Origin: Halovenus rubra
Lineage (GTDB): Archaea > Halobacteriota > Halobacteria > Halobacteriales > Haloarculaceae
Reading direction: 5' to 3'
Length of the DNA stretch: 64,000 nucleotides
Assembly: GCF_026586665.1 (NCBI RefSeq)
Contig: NZ_JAODIY010000009.1
Span: 417,072-481,071, forward strand
In this document: piece by piece, positions 24,684 through 34,505 of the stretch
Position numbering within the stretch: the first letter of the stretch is position 1
Layout: the number at the start of each line of letters is the position of its first letter
The notes under the pieces: model-generated
The model's input: the letters and a program-made list of their open reading frames with translations, nothing else
Database searches by the model: none
Told to the model about the DNA's origin: nothing
Translations under genes and position numbers: made by a program

Positions 24684-25166
24684 TTACTCCTCGAGAAGTA
24701 ATCGAGTGCGCTTGTGACGGTATCGGAACATCGGTTCGAACCCAACGAAAGCCAGCGGACCGAATACTCGATCAAGCGGCCCGAGGGGTAATTCGTATTC
24801 GATGTGGTCCCGAATTAGTGTCCCACCGTCATCGGCATAGAATAGATGCGTATGCGTCCATTCCCTGAATGGTCCATCAGACATCGTATCACGAAAGAAG
24901 CCAGCACCTTCGGAACGGTTTCGGTCGTCGATTACCGAGGTCCACTGCTGTCGCGGGCCGACTCCGAGCGGACGAACTGCTGCATCGATACTTGAGCCTT
25001 CTTCGAGTTGTTCAGGGTTCAGCTCTCCGTCCGGACCAGTAACCGATTCCACCTCCATCCCCATCCAGTCCGGGGTCAGTTCTTCCAGTCCCTTCTCAGT
25101 TGAATGAAACGCCCAGACATCCTCAAAGGAAGCGGCCACACGAACGCTTCGCTCGTAGGTGTGCAT
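24684..25166 (-). CDS. SRPBCC-fold ligand-binding protein
   Basis: The 160-residue protein begins MHTYERSVRVAASFEDVWAFHS, the first strand and helix of the START/Bet v1 (SRPBCC) fold, and continues with DDGGTLIRDHIEYELPLGPLDRVFGPL, the typical late strands and long helix. Such proteins bind hydrophobic ligands or act as cyclases. The ligand is unknown. The upstream ATG at 25220 would add 18 residues lacking similarity. It is flanked by phoU and gdhA on the same strand but with gaps of 70-80 bases. Confidence 0.75.
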   Translation of the reverse strand: MHTYERSVRVAASFEDVWAFHSTEKGLEELTPDWMGMEVESVTGPDGELNPEQLEEGSSIDAAVRPLGVGPRQQWTSVIDDRNRSEGAGFFRDTMSDGPFREWTHTHLFYADDGGTLIRDHIEYELPLGPLDRVFGPLAFVGFEPMFRYRHKRTRLLLEE

Positions 25167-25238
25167 ACAAAGCGTAGGAGCCGACGAGTCAACATTCTTC
25201 TGCCCTACCCGGAGAGACACCAGAGACTATCCCGGCAT

Positions 25239-26495
25239 TCAGGGCCAGTGTCCGCCTTTCTCCATTGCGTCGACAACACGTTGAATAGCAACGATATACA
25301 TCGCCTCGCGGTATGTCCGGACATCGAAGTTCTCGAAGGCATCAACCATCTCACCGAACGCATCGACGACATGGTTCTCAAGTTCGTCGTTTACGCGTCC
25401 CTCACTCCAATAGAACTGCTGGCGGTTCTGGACCCACTCGAAATACGATACCGTGACACCCCCAGCATTGGCGAGGATATCTGGAATGACGATAGTCTCG
25501 CGCCCGGCCAGTACCTCGTCGGCCCCAGCAGTTAGTGGCCCGTTCGCTGCTTCAACAATAACATCTGCCGAGACGCCTTTGGCAATTTTCCCGGTAATCG
25601 CATTTTCTAGGGCGGCAGGAACAAGCAGGTCTACATCCATCGTCAGCAATGCCTCATTAGACATCTCCTCGGTTGTATCGGGGTATTCCGATACGGAGCC
25701 TGTTTCTTTCTTGTGATTTTTCACGTCGCGTGTGTCGAACCCATCTGAGTTGTGTATCGCTCCGGAGGAATCGGAGACGGCAACCACGCGTGCGCCAGCG
25801 TCATCTAATAGTTTCGCAGCGACACTCCCAGCGTTACCATATCCTTGAACTGCGACCGTGGCATCTTCGAGCCGATGGTCGAGATACTTGAACGCCTCGC
25901 GTGCTGCAAGCATCACCGACCGACCCGTTGCCTCAACGCGACCCCGACTCCCCCCGCTTTCGAGGCCTTTTCCGGTTACAACGCCCGGTTCTGTCGTTCC
26001 TTCCAGCGTCTCATAGGTGTCTTTTATCCAGTTCATTTCACGCTGTCCGGTGTTTACATCCGGTGCTGGAATATCTCGGTCAACGCCAATAATCGGGCGA
26101 ATTGCTGTCGCGTAGGCTCTGGTGATGCGTTCGACTTCGGCGTCTGAGTACTCTGCTGGGTCGAACGAAATCCCACCTTTGCCGCCACCGTATGGAACAT
26201 TTATTGCCGCACATTTGAATGTCATCCAGCCAGACAGTGCTTTCACCTCGTCGGCATCGACTTGCGGATGGTATCTAATTCCGCCTTTGAACGGACCACG
26301 GTCGTCGTTGAACTGTGACCGAAATGACTGGAACGTCTTCAGTGAGCCATCCGTAAGCTCGACCGTTAAATTCGACTCCTGTACCCGTTGTGGAGATATC
26401 AAATATTCGATAACACCTTCGTCGAGGCCAAGTGTTTCTGCGGCTCTTCTAACCTGTGTCTGAAAGTTTTCCAACGGACCTGAGTTATCCGACAT
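25239..26495 (-). CDS. gdhA: Glutamate dehydrogenase
   Basis: The hexameric enzyme interconverts glutamate with 2-oxoglutarate and ammonium. At 418 residues it shows the substrate segment [21 protein letters not shown], then [17 protein letters not shown], and the Rossmann fold [17 protein letters not shown]. The cofactor (NAD or NADP) cannot be assigned safely. The ATG at 26495 has the TATA box TATTTAAAA 21-29 bases upstream, so an ATG 60 bases further up is rejected. Glutamate is also the starting amino acid of the methylaspartate cycle, to which the following genes may relate. Confidence 0.95.
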   Translation of the reverse strand: MSDNSGPLENFQTQVRRAAETLGLDEGVIEYLISPQRVQESNLTVELTDGSLKTFQSFRSQFNDDRGPFKGGIRYHPQVDADEVKALSGWMTFKCAAINVPYGGGKGGISFDPAEYSDAEVERITRAYATAIRPIIGVDRDIPAPDVNTGQREMNWIKDTYETLEGTTEPGVVTGKGLESGGSRGRVEATGRSVMLAAREAFKYLDHRLEDATVAVQGYGNAGSVAAKLLDDAGARVVAVSDSSGAIHNSDGFDTRDVKNHKKETGSVSEYPDTTEEMSNEALLTMDVDLLVPAALENAITGKIAKGVSADVIVEAANGPLTAGADEVLAGRETIVIPDILANAGGVTVSYFEWVQNRQQFYWSEGRVNDELENHVVDAFGEMVDAFENFDVRTYREAMYIVAIQRVVDAMEKGGHWP

Positions 26496-26515
26496 AACTG
26501 GTCGTTTGTAGAGAG

Positions 26516-26524
26516 TATTTAAAA
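26516..26524 (-). promoter_or_regulatory. TATA box of gdhA
   Basis: The box TATTTAAAA on the + strand (TTTTAAATA as read in the gene's direction) is 21-29 bases from the gdhA ATG, indicating a strong leaderless promoter. Confidence 0.5.
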
Positions 26525-26587
26525 AACCATACGTGAGTTCGTAACAAGCGGGCACTTCGATTAACCGTCCGTCCCACGAAATGAGAT

Positions 26588-27445
26588 CTATTCTGTGTCC
26601 TCTATCACACCTGCTGCACTGGCACGGTCAAGAACGTCTCGTGCTTGTGCGATGAGCGGTGCGTCTATCATTTCACCATCGACAGAAAAGACGCCGCGTC
26701 CATCTTTGTCGGCCTGTTGTTTCGCGTTGAGGATACTCTGTGCCCATTCGACGCGGTCTTCATCAGGTGTGAACGCGTCATTGATGACTGGGACCTGTGC
26801 TGGATGAATTGCCATCTTCCCGTCGAAGCCAAGGTCCACTGCAAAGTTCGTGTCTGTTGTTAGTCCTTCAGTGTCCTCGAAGTCGGTGTGTAATGTGTCG
26901 ATAGCGTCGATGTTCTCACTGCTTGCAGCTAGGACAACCTGCTGTCGTGCATGAAGGATTTCGGTCCCGTCTGTGCTCCGAGTCAACCCCACGTCTGCCG
27001 AAAGGTCTTCAGCTCCAAGTAGGAGTGCATCTACGGCATCGACAGCGCTGATTTCGGGAGCAGACAGAACTCCCGTTGCAGTTTCGAGTAGTGCAAGAAT
27101 TGGGAGCTCAGTCCCGTCGGCATCCACTCTATCCACGAGTCGTGAAACAGCCGCCCCAGATGAGACTTTGGGGAGCATGAGGCTGTCTACCGCCGAAAGC
27201 GCCGAGCCAAGCACCTCCAAGTCTTGTCTCCCACCATCTGCAAGTGGATTGAGACGGACGCATAACTCACAGTTTGCATCGAGTTCGGAGACGACAGCGG
27301 CGACTGTCTCACGTGCCTCGGCTTTCGCTGTCGGTGCGACAGCATCTTCCAAATCGAAGACGACCACATCGGCGCCCGAATCGGGTGCGTTTCTGAGCAG
27401 ACTGGGCTGGTCACCGGGAGAAAACAGCACTGTTCGTCGGACCAT
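26588..27445 (-). CDS. CitE-like acyl-CoA lyase (HpcH/HpaI family)
   Basis: The 285-residue TIM-barrel enzyme resembles citrate lyase beta subunit and malyl-CoA lyases. Key segments are [15 protein letters not shown], the metal/CoA site [27 protein letters not shown] and [13 protein letters not shown]. With no citrate lyase alpha or gamma genes nearby, an L-malyl-CoA or beta-methylmalyl-CoA lyase is more likely. In haloarchaea such CitE proteins release glyoxylate and propionyl-CoA in the methylaspartate cycle. The methylmalonyl-CoA genes next to it would process that propionyl-CoA. Substrate assignment is inference. Confidence 0.82.
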   Translation of the reverse strand: MVRRTVLFSPGDQPSLLRNAPDSGADVVVFDLEDAVAPTAKAEARETVAAVVSELDANCELCVRLNPLADGGRQDLEVLGSALSAVDSLMLPKVSSGAAVSRLVDRVDADGTELPILALLETATGVLSAPEISAVDAVDALLLGAEDLSADVGLTRSTDGTEILHARQQVVLAASSENIDAIDTLHTDFEDTEGLTTDTNFAVDLGFDGKMAIHPAQVPVINDAFTPDEDRVEWAQSILNAKQQADKDGRGVFSVDGEMIDAPLIAQARDVLDRASAAGVIEDTE

Positions 27446-27516
27446 ACCAAATTATGCACCGAGTGGCCTGTTAGGCGTTTTGGGACGTGAGACACCACAA
27501 AAAGGAGTTGTATCAA

Positions 27517-27924
27517 TCAGTGCTCGACGAACTCTAAAAGGATACCGCCAGTCGACTGTGGATGCATGAATGCGACATCGTGGCCCCACGCTCCCTGTCG
27601 GGGCTGTTCATCGATGAGGTCCACTCCACACTCAACAGCAGTCTCTAGTGCCGCCTCGATATCGTCAGTAGCTACGGCGACGTGGTGGATGCCGGGGCCG
27701 TTGCTCTCAAGATATCGAGAAAGTGTCCCGCCTGATTCGGACGGCTCAAGCAACTCGAAATAGCTGTTTCCAAACTCCAGAAAGCAGACGTCCATTCCAT
27801 CGAACACCTCCGTATGCGCCAGTGAACAGCCAAAGAGATCGACATACAGGTTACCGAGTGTATCGAGGTCGTCAGTCGCGATACCGACGTGGTCTACTGT
27901 CATGCCAACGTGTCTGTCTGTCAT
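27517..27924 (-). CDS. mce: Methylmalonyl-CoA epimerase
   Basis: This 135-residue vicinal-oxygen-chelate protein converts (S)- to (R)-methylmalonyl-CoA. It has the two VOC repeats, [18 protein letters not shown] and [16 protein letters not shown], with metal-binding His and Glu residues ([26 protein letters not shown]). The ATG at 27924 overlaps the mutase stop as ATGA, so the two proteins should be made in coupled fashion; an internal ATG at 27903 gives the shorter N-terminus usual for the family. Confidence 0.92.
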   Translation of the reverse strand: MTDRHVGMTVDHVGIATDDLDTLGNLYVDLFGCSLAHTEVFDGMDVCFLEFGNSYFELLEPSESGGTLSRYLESNGPGIHHVAVATDDIEAALETAVECGVDLIDEQPRQGAWGHDVAFMHPQSTGGILLEFVEH

Positions 27925-29603
27925 AGGGCAGCCCCCGGTTGATACTCGCCAAACACGTCTCGGAGCTTGTGACAGACTTCACCTGTCGTGGCGTATGCTT
28001 TTACCGCGTCGACGATGTACGGCATCAGGTTTTCATCGCTCTGGGCGGCGTCTTCTAGAGCTGCAAGTTTCTTCTCAACCTGCGCGCCATCGCGTTCTTT
28101 CTTGACAGATTCTAGCCGGTCAATCTGTTTGCGCTGTTCGGCGTCTGAAACCTCTTCGATGTCAACGTGTTCCTCCTCCTCGACGGTGAATTCGTTGACA
28201 CCAACAATGACGCGCTCACCGTCCTCGATTTCTTGCTGGCGCTCGAAGGCAGTATCTTGGATCTGTCGCTGGACCCATTGGTTCTCGATTGCTTTGCGCA
28301 TCCCGCCGCGGTCGTCGACCCGGTCAAGCAGGTCGAATGCTTCCGATTCAAGTTCGTCCGTCAGTGACTCCACGTAGTAACTCCCCGCAAGTGGGTCAAT
28401 TGTGTCTGCAGCGCCGGATTCATGTGCAAGAATCTGCTGTGTTCGCAGGGCTGTCCGGACGGACTGCTCGGTCGGAATCGAGAGAGCTTCGTCTTTGCCG
28501 TTCGTGTGTAGGCTTTGGGTTCCCCCAAGAACGGCAGCAAGGGCCTGATAGGCCACCCTGACGATGTTGTTCTCGACTTGTTGTGCTGTCAGCGTCGAAC
28601 CGGCCGTCTGCGTGTGGAACTTGAGTTGTTTTGATTTGGGGTTCTCCGTGTCGAACCGCTCTTCCATAATCTTCGCCCACATCCGTCTGGCGGCACGGAA
28701 CTTGGCAGCCTCCTCGAAAATATTGTTGTGGGCATTGAAAAAGAACGAAAGTTGTGGCGCAAACGAGTCCACATCCAGACCCGCCTCGATAGCCGTCTCG
28801 ACGTACTCGATGCCGTTGCCGAGTGTGAACGCGAGTTCTTGTGCCGCCGTCGAGCCGGCCTCCCGAATGTGGTAGCCTGAAATCGAGATTGTGTTAAATT
28901 TTGGCGTCTCTTGGGCACAGAAATCAAAGATGTCTGTGATGATCCGCATTGATGGTTCTGGCGGATAAATATAGGTGTTCCGAGCGATATACTCCTTGAG
29001 AATATCGTTTTGGATAGTTCCACGTAGCTCCGAGCGGTCGACGCCTTGTTGGTCACCTACCGCGATATACATCGCGAGCAAGACACTTGCAGGCGCGTTG
29101 ATAGTCATGCTCGTGCTGACCTCATCGAGCGGGATACCGTCGAACACAGTTTCCATATCCCGCAACGAGTCGATTGCCACCCCTGCTTTCCCAACCTCGC
29201 CGGAGGCCATATCATCGTCGGAGTCGTACCCCATCTGTGTCGGGAGGTCAAACGCCATCGAAAGCCCCGTCTGTCCTTCGTCGAGTAGGTACTGGAACCG
29301 TTCGTTGGTCTCTACTGATGTGCCCATGCCGGCGTATTGACGCATCGTCCACAGCCGTCCGCGGTAGCCGGTCGAGTAGACACCGCGCGTATATGGTTCC
29401 TCGCCGGGGAAACCAAGGTCTTCCTCGTATTCGTGATTAGCTGTGTCGGCAGGCGTGTAAAGCCGGTCGACAGGCTGGCCGCCGGTATCGGTTTCGAACG
29501 TGTCTTTGCGCTCACCGAACCGGTCGAGGACGGGCTCGACCTCGTCTCGTTCCCAGTCCTCTCTGGCCGACTGTATCTCATCGAGTTCGTCGGCGTCGAA
29601 CAT
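27921..29603 (-). CDS. mcm: Methylmalonyl-CoA mutase, catalytic subunit
   Basis: The 560-residue protein is the TIM-barrel part of the B12-dependent mutase that makes succinyl-CoA from (R)-methylmalonyl-CoA. It has [58 protein letters not shown] split by normal positions of the substrate pocket, and [17 protein letters not shown]. The cobalamin-binding domain with its DxHxxG motif is absent, so a separate small subunit must exist outside the window, as is usual in archaea. The ATG at 29603 is preferred to one 63 bases upstream. Confidence 0.94.
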   Translation of the reverse strand: MFDADELDEIQSAREDWERDEVEPVLDRFGERKDTFETDTGGQPVDRLYTPADTANHEYEEDLGFPGEEPYTRGVYSTGYRGRLWTMRQYAGMGTSVETNERFQYLLDEGQTGLSMAFDLPTQMGYDSDDDMASGEVGKAGVAIDSLRDMETVFDGIPLDEVSTSMTINAPASVLLAMYIAVGDQQGVDRSELRGTIQNDILKEYIARNTYIYPPEPSMRIITDIFDFCAQETPKFNTISISGYHIREAGSTAAQELAFTLGNGIEYVETAIEAGLDVDSFAPQLSFFFNAHNNIFEEAAKFRAARRMWAKIMEERFDTENPKSKQLKFHTQTAGSTLTAQQVENNIVRVAYQALAAVLGGTQSLHTNGKDEALSIPTEQSVRTALRTQQILAHESGAADTIDPLAGSYYVESLTDELESEAFDLLDRVDDRGGMRKAIENQWVQRQIQDTAFERQQEIEDGERVIVGVNEFTVEEEEHVDIEEVSDAEQRKQIDRLESVKKERDGAQVEKKLAALEDAAQSDENLMPYIVDAVKAYATTGEVCHKLRDVFGEYQPGAAL

Positions 29604-29705
29604 ATCTTTTGAGTCGGCTCCGGTGACCCTTAACAGTTGAGTGTTTCTCCCGAAAAAGAGAACCAATCAAGCTCCTCGGAAAACACGCTACGTGTCGCGA
29701 CGGCG

Positions 29706-30287
29706 CTATCCTGTATCGTATTTGTATGTCGCCTCATCTGGGTCGATACCGAAATCCTCGGGTCCTTCTTCAGGCTCTTGTTCAGATTCGTCTTCGGGGC
29801 GTGCTTTCTTGAACGCTTCACGGAGCTGTCGGGGCATGCGAAACCGTGCAGTTTCGATACGCATTGGCGTTGCCTCCGGGTCGAGGCTTTCCTGTTTTTG
29901 CTCCAGGCGACGCTGGAGCACGTCTGGAAGTTTGGCCGGCTCAATTGGCTCAAAGCCAAACTGTGCAAGGTAGTCAGTTGCACCGCTGAGTGCGAACACG
30001 ACCTCGAAATCCTTGTCTGCTGCCGTCTTGACCAGACGTTCGACAACGTGAGCACCGACGCCCTGCTCGCGCCACTCCATAACAACACCGATGCTCGTCA
30101 GCTCACAGACCTCCCCGTCGTCGGGCTTGTGAATGCGAATCCGACCAAAGCCAGCTCGCTCGTTGTCATATTCGTCCATCGCGATGACATAATCACGGGA
30201 CCGAAACGCTGTCTCATCCAAGCCCATCGCTTCGATATGGTCGAGTAGCCAGGCTTCATCTCGATTTTTCGCGTCCCGAACGTACAT
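29706..30287 (-). CDS. GNAT-family acetyltransferase with acidic tail
   Basis: The first 140 residues form a GNAT fold: ELTSIGVVMEWREQGVGAHVVERLVK holds the acetyl-CoA loop and DYLAQFGFEPIEPAKLP follows the usual pattern. The last 50 residues are highly charged (EDESEQEPEEGPEDFG), typical of haloarchaeal surface adaptation. The substrate is unknown. It lies between mcm and the acyl-CoA synthetase gene; protein acetyltransferases often regulate AMP-forming acyl-CoA synthetases, so a regulatory link is conceivable but only inferred. Confidence 0.85.
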   Translation of the reverse strand: MYVRDAKNRDEAWLLDHIEAMGLDETAFRSRDYVIAMDEYDNERAGFGRIRIHKPDDGEVCELTSIGVVMEWREQGVGAHVVERLVKTAADKDFEVVFALSGATDYLAQFGFEPIEPAKLPDVLQRRLEQKQESLDPEATPMRIETARFRMPRQLREAFKKARPEDESEQEPEEGPEDFGIDPDEATYKYDTG

Positions 30288-30400
30288 ACAAACTGTTAGT
30301 CAGTCCAAGCAAAAATGCGTTGCGAGAGCGGTAATCGCTTGGAGCTTTGCAATATCAAATAGCTTTTTGATGGTACTGGTCATCTGTTGGAAACGAGACA

Positions 30401-32449
30401 ATGACTGATTCACTCGAAGAAATCGACGAGGTAGTGTACGAGCCACCTGCGGAGTTACTTGAAGAGAGTAACGTCGCCGAGTTTATGAGAGAACACGGCA
30501 TCGATGACTTCGAGACACTTCACCGGCGGTCAGTCACCGACATCGAGGGTGTCGATGCCTCGGGGCTGGACTGGTTCTGGGGCGAAGTTGTCGACCACCT
30601 CGGCCTCGAATTCGACGAACCATACGACGCGGTACGCAACGCGAGCGACGGCCCGCAGTTCACTGACTGGTATCCCGGTGGAACACTGAATATCGCCCAT
30701 AACGTAGTCGACCGCCACGCCGCCCCGGACTCACCGAACCGGAACAGTGTCGCTACTATCTGGGAGGGTGAGGACGGTGACGTTCGAGAGATAACGTATC
30801 ACGACCTCCACCGACAGGCAAATCAGGTCGCAAACGCACTCGATGAGCGCGGTATCGGCGTCGGTGATACTGTGGGACTGTACATGCCAATGGTCCCTGA
30901 AGTTGCGTCGATACTCTATGGCTGTTTCAAAGTCGGCGCAATCGCGGTTCCTATCTTCTCTGGGTTCGGTGTCGACGCGACCGCAACCCGTATCGAAGAC
31001 GCCGAGTGTGAGATTCTGTTTACCGGCGACGGATTCTACCGACGCGGTGACAAGATAACCCTCAAAGGAGCCGCCGACGAGGCTATTGAAGAGGCTGGCT
31101 ACGTCGAGCAGACTATCGTCTACGAGCGGCTTGGAAGTGTACGACCAAACAGTTCGGGAACGCAGTCGGGAGACAAAACGACAGACCAACCGGTCGAAAT
31201 CCCATGGGACGGCGACCGCGACGAGTGGTGGAGCGAGGCTGTTGAGACACAGGATGATACGTTCGAAACCCGCTCGCTGCCATCGAGCCAGGAATCGATG
31301 TTGCTGTACTCGTCGGGAACAACAGGCAAACCAAAAGGTATCGTCCACACGCATGCAGGCGGTCTTGTCCAGCCCGCCAAAGAGTTGTATTTCTCTTTTG
31401 ACCACCAACCTTCGGACCGATTTTTTTGGGTGTCAGATATCGGCTGGATGATGGGACCATGGACACTGATTGGCAACCACGCCTTTGGCGGCACCATCTT
31501 CATGTACGAGGGTGCACCCGACCATCCTGAACCCGACCGATTCTGGGACATGATTGACCGCCACGGGCTGACGGTGTTTGGCATCTCTCCGACTGCGATT
31601 CGTGCACTGCAAAAACACGGCGATGAGTGGCTTGAGGGCCACGACCTCTCGACGCTCCGGCTGCTTGGTTCGACTGGGGAACCGTGGGACTCCGAGTCCT
31701 GGCACTGGTTCTATGAGAACATTGGTAACGGCGAGACACCAATCATGAATATCTCCGGCGGAACCGAAATATTTGGCTGCTTCCTTCAACCACTGCCAAC
31801 CCATTCACTCAAGCCAGGGACACTCGGGGGGCCTGCACTGGGGATGGATGTGGATATCGTCGACGCTTCGGGAGATTCAATTCAAGAGACCAACGACCAG
31901 GGTTATCTCGTGACAAACTCTTCGGCTCCATCGATGACAAAATCGCTCTGGAGCGGTGACGAGCGATATCTTGAGGAGTACTGGAGTCGATTTGAGGATA
32001 TGTGGGACCACGGCGACTGGGCACAGAAAGACGAAGACGGCTTCTGGTTCCTCCATGGCCGGTCAGACGACGTTCTCAACGTTGCCGGCCGGAAGGTCGG
32101 TCCTGCAGAAGTTGAGGGTGCACTCATTGACCACGAATCAGTCAATGCTGCCGCAGCAATCGGTGCCGACGACGACACCAAGGGCACAGCTGTCATCTCG
32201 TATGTCATCCTCGAATCGGGCTATGAAGAAACTGAGGCCCTTCGGTCGGACCTCCGCTCTCAGGTCGGTGATGAACTCGGGAAGCCGTTTATGCCCCGCG
32301 AAGTGCTATTCGTCGACGAGTTCCCCAAGACTCAGAGCGGGAAAATTGTTCGGCGACTTATTCAATCAGTGTACGAGGGCGAAGAGATGGGCGACCTCTC
32401 CAGCATCGAGAACCCAGATGCACTCGATAAGATTGGCGACCCACGGTAG
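30401..32449 (+). CDS. AMP-forming acyl-CoA synthetase (acetyl/propionyl-CoA synthetase-like)
   Basis: The 682-residue enzyme activates a short-chain carboxylate with ATP and CoA. The ATP loop is YSSGTTGKPKGIVHTHAG, the adenine motif ISGGTEIFG, the hinge WFLHGRSDDVLNVAGRKVGPAEVE, and the C-terminal TQSGKIVRRLIQ contains the catalytic, acetylatable lysine. The acetyl-CoA synthetase signature WWQTE is replaced by ISGGTEI, so the acyl pocket is probably larger than for acetate. A charged insert occurs at about residues 246-285. Beside the methylmalonyl-CoA genes, propionate or acetate is a reasonable substrate. Confidence 0.88.
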   Translation: MTDSLEEIDEVVYEPPAELLEESNVAEFMREHGIDDFETLHRRSVTDIEGVDASGLDWFWGEVVDHLGLEFDEPYDAVRNASDGPQFTDWYPGGTLNIAHNVVDRHAAPDSPNRNSVATIWEGEDGDVREITYHDLHRQANQVANALDERGIGVGDTVGLYMPMVPEVASILYGCFKVGAIAVPIFSGFGVDATATRIEDAECEILFTGDGFYRRGDKITLKGAADEAIEEAGYVEQTIVYERLGSVRPNSSGTQSGDKTTDQPVEIPWDGDRDEWWSEAVETQDDTFETRSLPSSQESMLLYSSGTTGKPKGIVHTHAGGLVQPAKELYFSFDHQPSDRFFWVSDIGWMMGPWTLIGNHAFGGTIFMYEGAPDHPEPDRFWDMIDRHGLTVFGISPTAIRALQKHGDEWLEGHDLSTLRLLGSTGEPWDSESWHWFYENIGNGETPIMNISGGTEIFGCFLQPLPTHSLKPGTLGGPALGMDVDIVDASGDSIQETNDQGYLVTNSSAPSMTKSLWSGDERYLEEYWSRFEDMWDHGDWAQKDEDGFWFLHGRSDDVLNVAGRKVGPAEVEGALIDHESVNAAAAIGADDDTKGTAVISYVILESGYEETEALRSDLRSQVGDELGKPFMPREVLFVDEFPKTQSGKIVRRLIQSVYEGEEMGDLSSIENPDALDKIGDPR

Positions 32450-32455
32450 CTTCGT

Positions 32456-33682
32456 TTAGTCCATAAACTCATCCAAGGTTGCGTTGATACCGGGCCGAAT
32501 ATCGCGAATCCGCGTCCCATCAATATCAAGATCGAGCGTCCGAACAGCAGCTTCACCGACGCGTTCGCTCTTGGCTTCCGGTGCGTACACACCGAGTCGC
32601 CACTGGTCACGCTGTGCGACCTGTAACGCTCGGACCAGAGTCGACTGTTTGTCTAGCCGGCGAATATTGCCATTGACGAGGACCCGTGACGAAGACTCTT
32701 TCATCGAGGGTTTCGAAGGAATATCCAAGATGACCGACGAGGGGTCGACCCCGGCGTCATCTGCGATATCGGCTTCGAGACTCTGTCGGTCGTCGTAATC
32801 ATTCTGGAGAGCTTCCTCGGGAACTGCATCGAGTTCAGCCCAGACTGAACGCTTGTAGAGCCGTCGTTCGTCAAGCATCTGCGCGTACTTGGCACTCTCA
32901 TCACACTCGCGGAGGAGAGCGTGAAAGCCGTGGTCGTCCATCCGGCGAAGCGTATCGGCATCAGCTGCACCGGCCTCCAGCGCGCGCTCGGTCGCACGCC
33001 GTAACATCGCCTTTGCGATGCGGGCAACGTGGTGTTGATACACCGTCGGATTCATGAGCGCCCTCGCCAGCAACAGACTTTCGGCACTCTGGACGTTTCC
33101 TTCGCCAAGAACAAGTTGTTCGTCGACGAACCGGAGTTCGCGTATCAACCGCTCGTGGTCAATTGTCCCATACGGTACGCCGGTATGGTGGGCATCCCGA
33201 ATCAAATAATCCATCCGGTCCACATCGAGTTCGCCTGAGACGAGTTGGCCCAGCTCGCCCTCGCCAGCAATCAGGTCTGCAATCTTGTCCGGGTTCAGTC
33301 CTTCCTCACTCAGAATCTCCGCAACAGAACCACTCCCGATGAGGTCGTGTACTTCGTCGTGATAAATGCCAGTTTCGCGGTAGATGACAGGCTCGATATT
33401 GTGGCTGTAGGGACTATGCCCGATATCGTGCAACAGGGCTGCAGCCCGGACCCGCTCGGCTTGCTGGCCTTCGATTGAGAGGTGTTCGAGTGCTCTATCG
33501 GCGAGATGGAAGACGCCGAGGCTGTGCTCAAAGCGCGTATGGTTCGCAGAAGGATAGACCATCCGAACAGTTCCAAGCTGGTTGATACGACGGAGACGCT
33601 GAACGGGTGGTGTATCAAGTAACTTCTCTGCTACGCCGTGTACTTCGATATGGTCGTGAACACTGTCTTTGATTGTTGCCAT
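32456..33682 (-). CDS. HD-domain phosphohydrolase (dNTPase/SAMHD1-like)
   Basis: The 408-residue protein carries an HD metal site made of His in TRFEHSLGV, HD in AALLHDIGHSPYSH and Asp in DVDRMDYLIRDAHHTG. The N-terminal IHGVAEKLLDTPPVQRLRRINQLG-type region (starting at residue 10) is usual for the dGTPase-like HD branch. Such enzymes hydrolyse dNTPs or related nucleotides. The stop is 7 bases from the convergent acyl-CoA synthetase stop. Substrate is inferred from family only. Confidence 0.85.
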   Translation of the reverse strand: MATIKDSVHDHIEVHGVAEKLLDTPPVQRLRRINQLGTVRMVYPSANHTRFEHSLGVFHLADRALEHLSIEGQQAERVRAAALLHDIGHSPYSHNIEPVIYRETGIYHDEVHDLIGSGSVAEILSEEGLNPDKIADLIAGEGELGQLVSGELDVDRMDYLIRDAHHTGVPYGTIDHERLIRELRFVDEQLVLGEGNVQSAESLLLARALMNPTVYQHHVARIAKAMLRRATERALEAGAADADTLRRMDDHGFHALLRECDESAKYAQMLDERRLYKRSVWAELDAVPEEALQNDYDDRQSLEADIADDAGVDPSSVILDIPSKPSMKESSSRVLVNGNIRRLDKQSTLVRALQVAQRDQWRLGVYAPEAKSERVGEAAVRTLDLDIDGTRIRDIRPGINATLDEFMD

Positions 33683-33754
33683 TATCTCGGGATTAGGCGG
33701 CTTCGCCTAAAAGTGTCGGCTCCCAACCCTACAAGATAGCTACCTAAACGGCCC

Positions 33755-34315
33755 TTATAAATGAACGTCTTGCATCGACTCAAGCAGTTCGAACAACTCC
33801 TCTTCGGTGGCGTTCCCTTGCTCTACAGTTGCGAGCGGATCACGGCCTCTCTCTTGGACGGTTTCGATTGCATCCTCAGGAGAATATCCTCTGGTTGCGA
33901 CGAGCCATGCAGTCAGAACTTGCCCAGTCCGGCCAATACCGGAGAGACACTGTACGACAACGGGCGACTTCATCGCGACGGAGGTTTTCAGAAACGGAAG
34001 AATTGTTTCGATCAACGGTTCGCGACCGACAAGGTGTCGGTCTGATACCGGGACGTGACAGACGTTCTCTTCACCGAACGTCTCATAATACGAACCTAAT
34101 GCTGTACTACGAATTTCATCGGAACTCCCCGCAAGCAGACAACAAACACGTTCGATACCTTGAGACTGGACAGACGAAATCCATTGGTCGACAGCGAGGG
34201 CGTTGTCAGCGACAGTATGCCAGCCGGGAAGGCACGAGCCATAGACGTACTGTGTGGCGGGGGCGGCGGGGCTGAACCGATGGGCGTCGTGTATTACCAT
34301 TCCAAAGTTTCCCAT
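33755..34315 (-). CDS. Dual-specificity protein phosphatase-like protein
   Basis: The 186-residue protein contains the cysteine-phosphatase loop C-x5-R in VVVQCLSGIGRTGQVLTAWL, followed by the family's GYSPEDAIETVQERGRDP helix. The general-acid Asp would lie in the loop HVPVSDRHLVG. These enzymes dephosphorylate Tyr/Ser/Thr in proteins or other phosphoesters. The ATG at 34315 is preferred since the longer frame crosses the cofD gene on the other strand; ATG 34300 is also possible. It diverges from cofD. Confidence 0.82.
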   Translation of the reverse strand: MGNFGMVIHDAHRFSPAAPATQYVYGSCLPGWHTVADNALAVDQWISSVQSQGIERVCCLLAGSSDEIRSTALGSYYETFGEENVCHVPVSDRHLVGREPLIETILPFLKTSVAMKSPVVVQCLSGIGRTGQVLTAWLVATRGYSPEDAIETVQERGRDPLATVEQGNATEEELFELLESMQDVHL

Positions 34316-34474
34316 CAACAGAGGGGAGGTTTCGTACACCCTTGAGTCTATGTCTCTATTTTTCAAAAGATGAAATCTAAACTCACAGAGGAGCATTGAG
34401 GTGAAAAACAGCGCCCCTGTCGGTAATAAATCGCCTCGCTGGGTGACTGTACCTGAGCTGTCAAGGACGGTCCG

Positions 34475-34481
34475 TTTAATA
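34475..34481 (+). promoter_or_regulatory. TATA box of the cofD operon
   Basis: TTTAATA is 25-31 bases before the ATG at 34506 and sets the start of the four-gene operon as leaderless. Confidence 0.5.
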
Positions 34482-34505
34482 ACCCCGAATATACTAGCTA
34501 TAGGC

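Noticed and set aside
24730..24745. Sequence resembling a tRNA T-loop (GGTTCGAACCC)
   Set aside because: It is inside the SRPBCC coding sequence and lacks any acceptor or anticodon stem around it.
26973..27569. 198-codon + strand frame opposite the CitE-like gene
   Set aside because: A Ser/Ala-rich antisense translation of a well-supported enzyme, as is common in high-GC codon usage.
27921..29603. Frame error deleting the B12 domain of methylmalonyl-CoA mutase
   Set aside because: The protein ends at the normal point for archaeal catalytic subunits, and the epimerase gene follows by a clean ATGA overlap, so the domain is encoded separately rather than lost.
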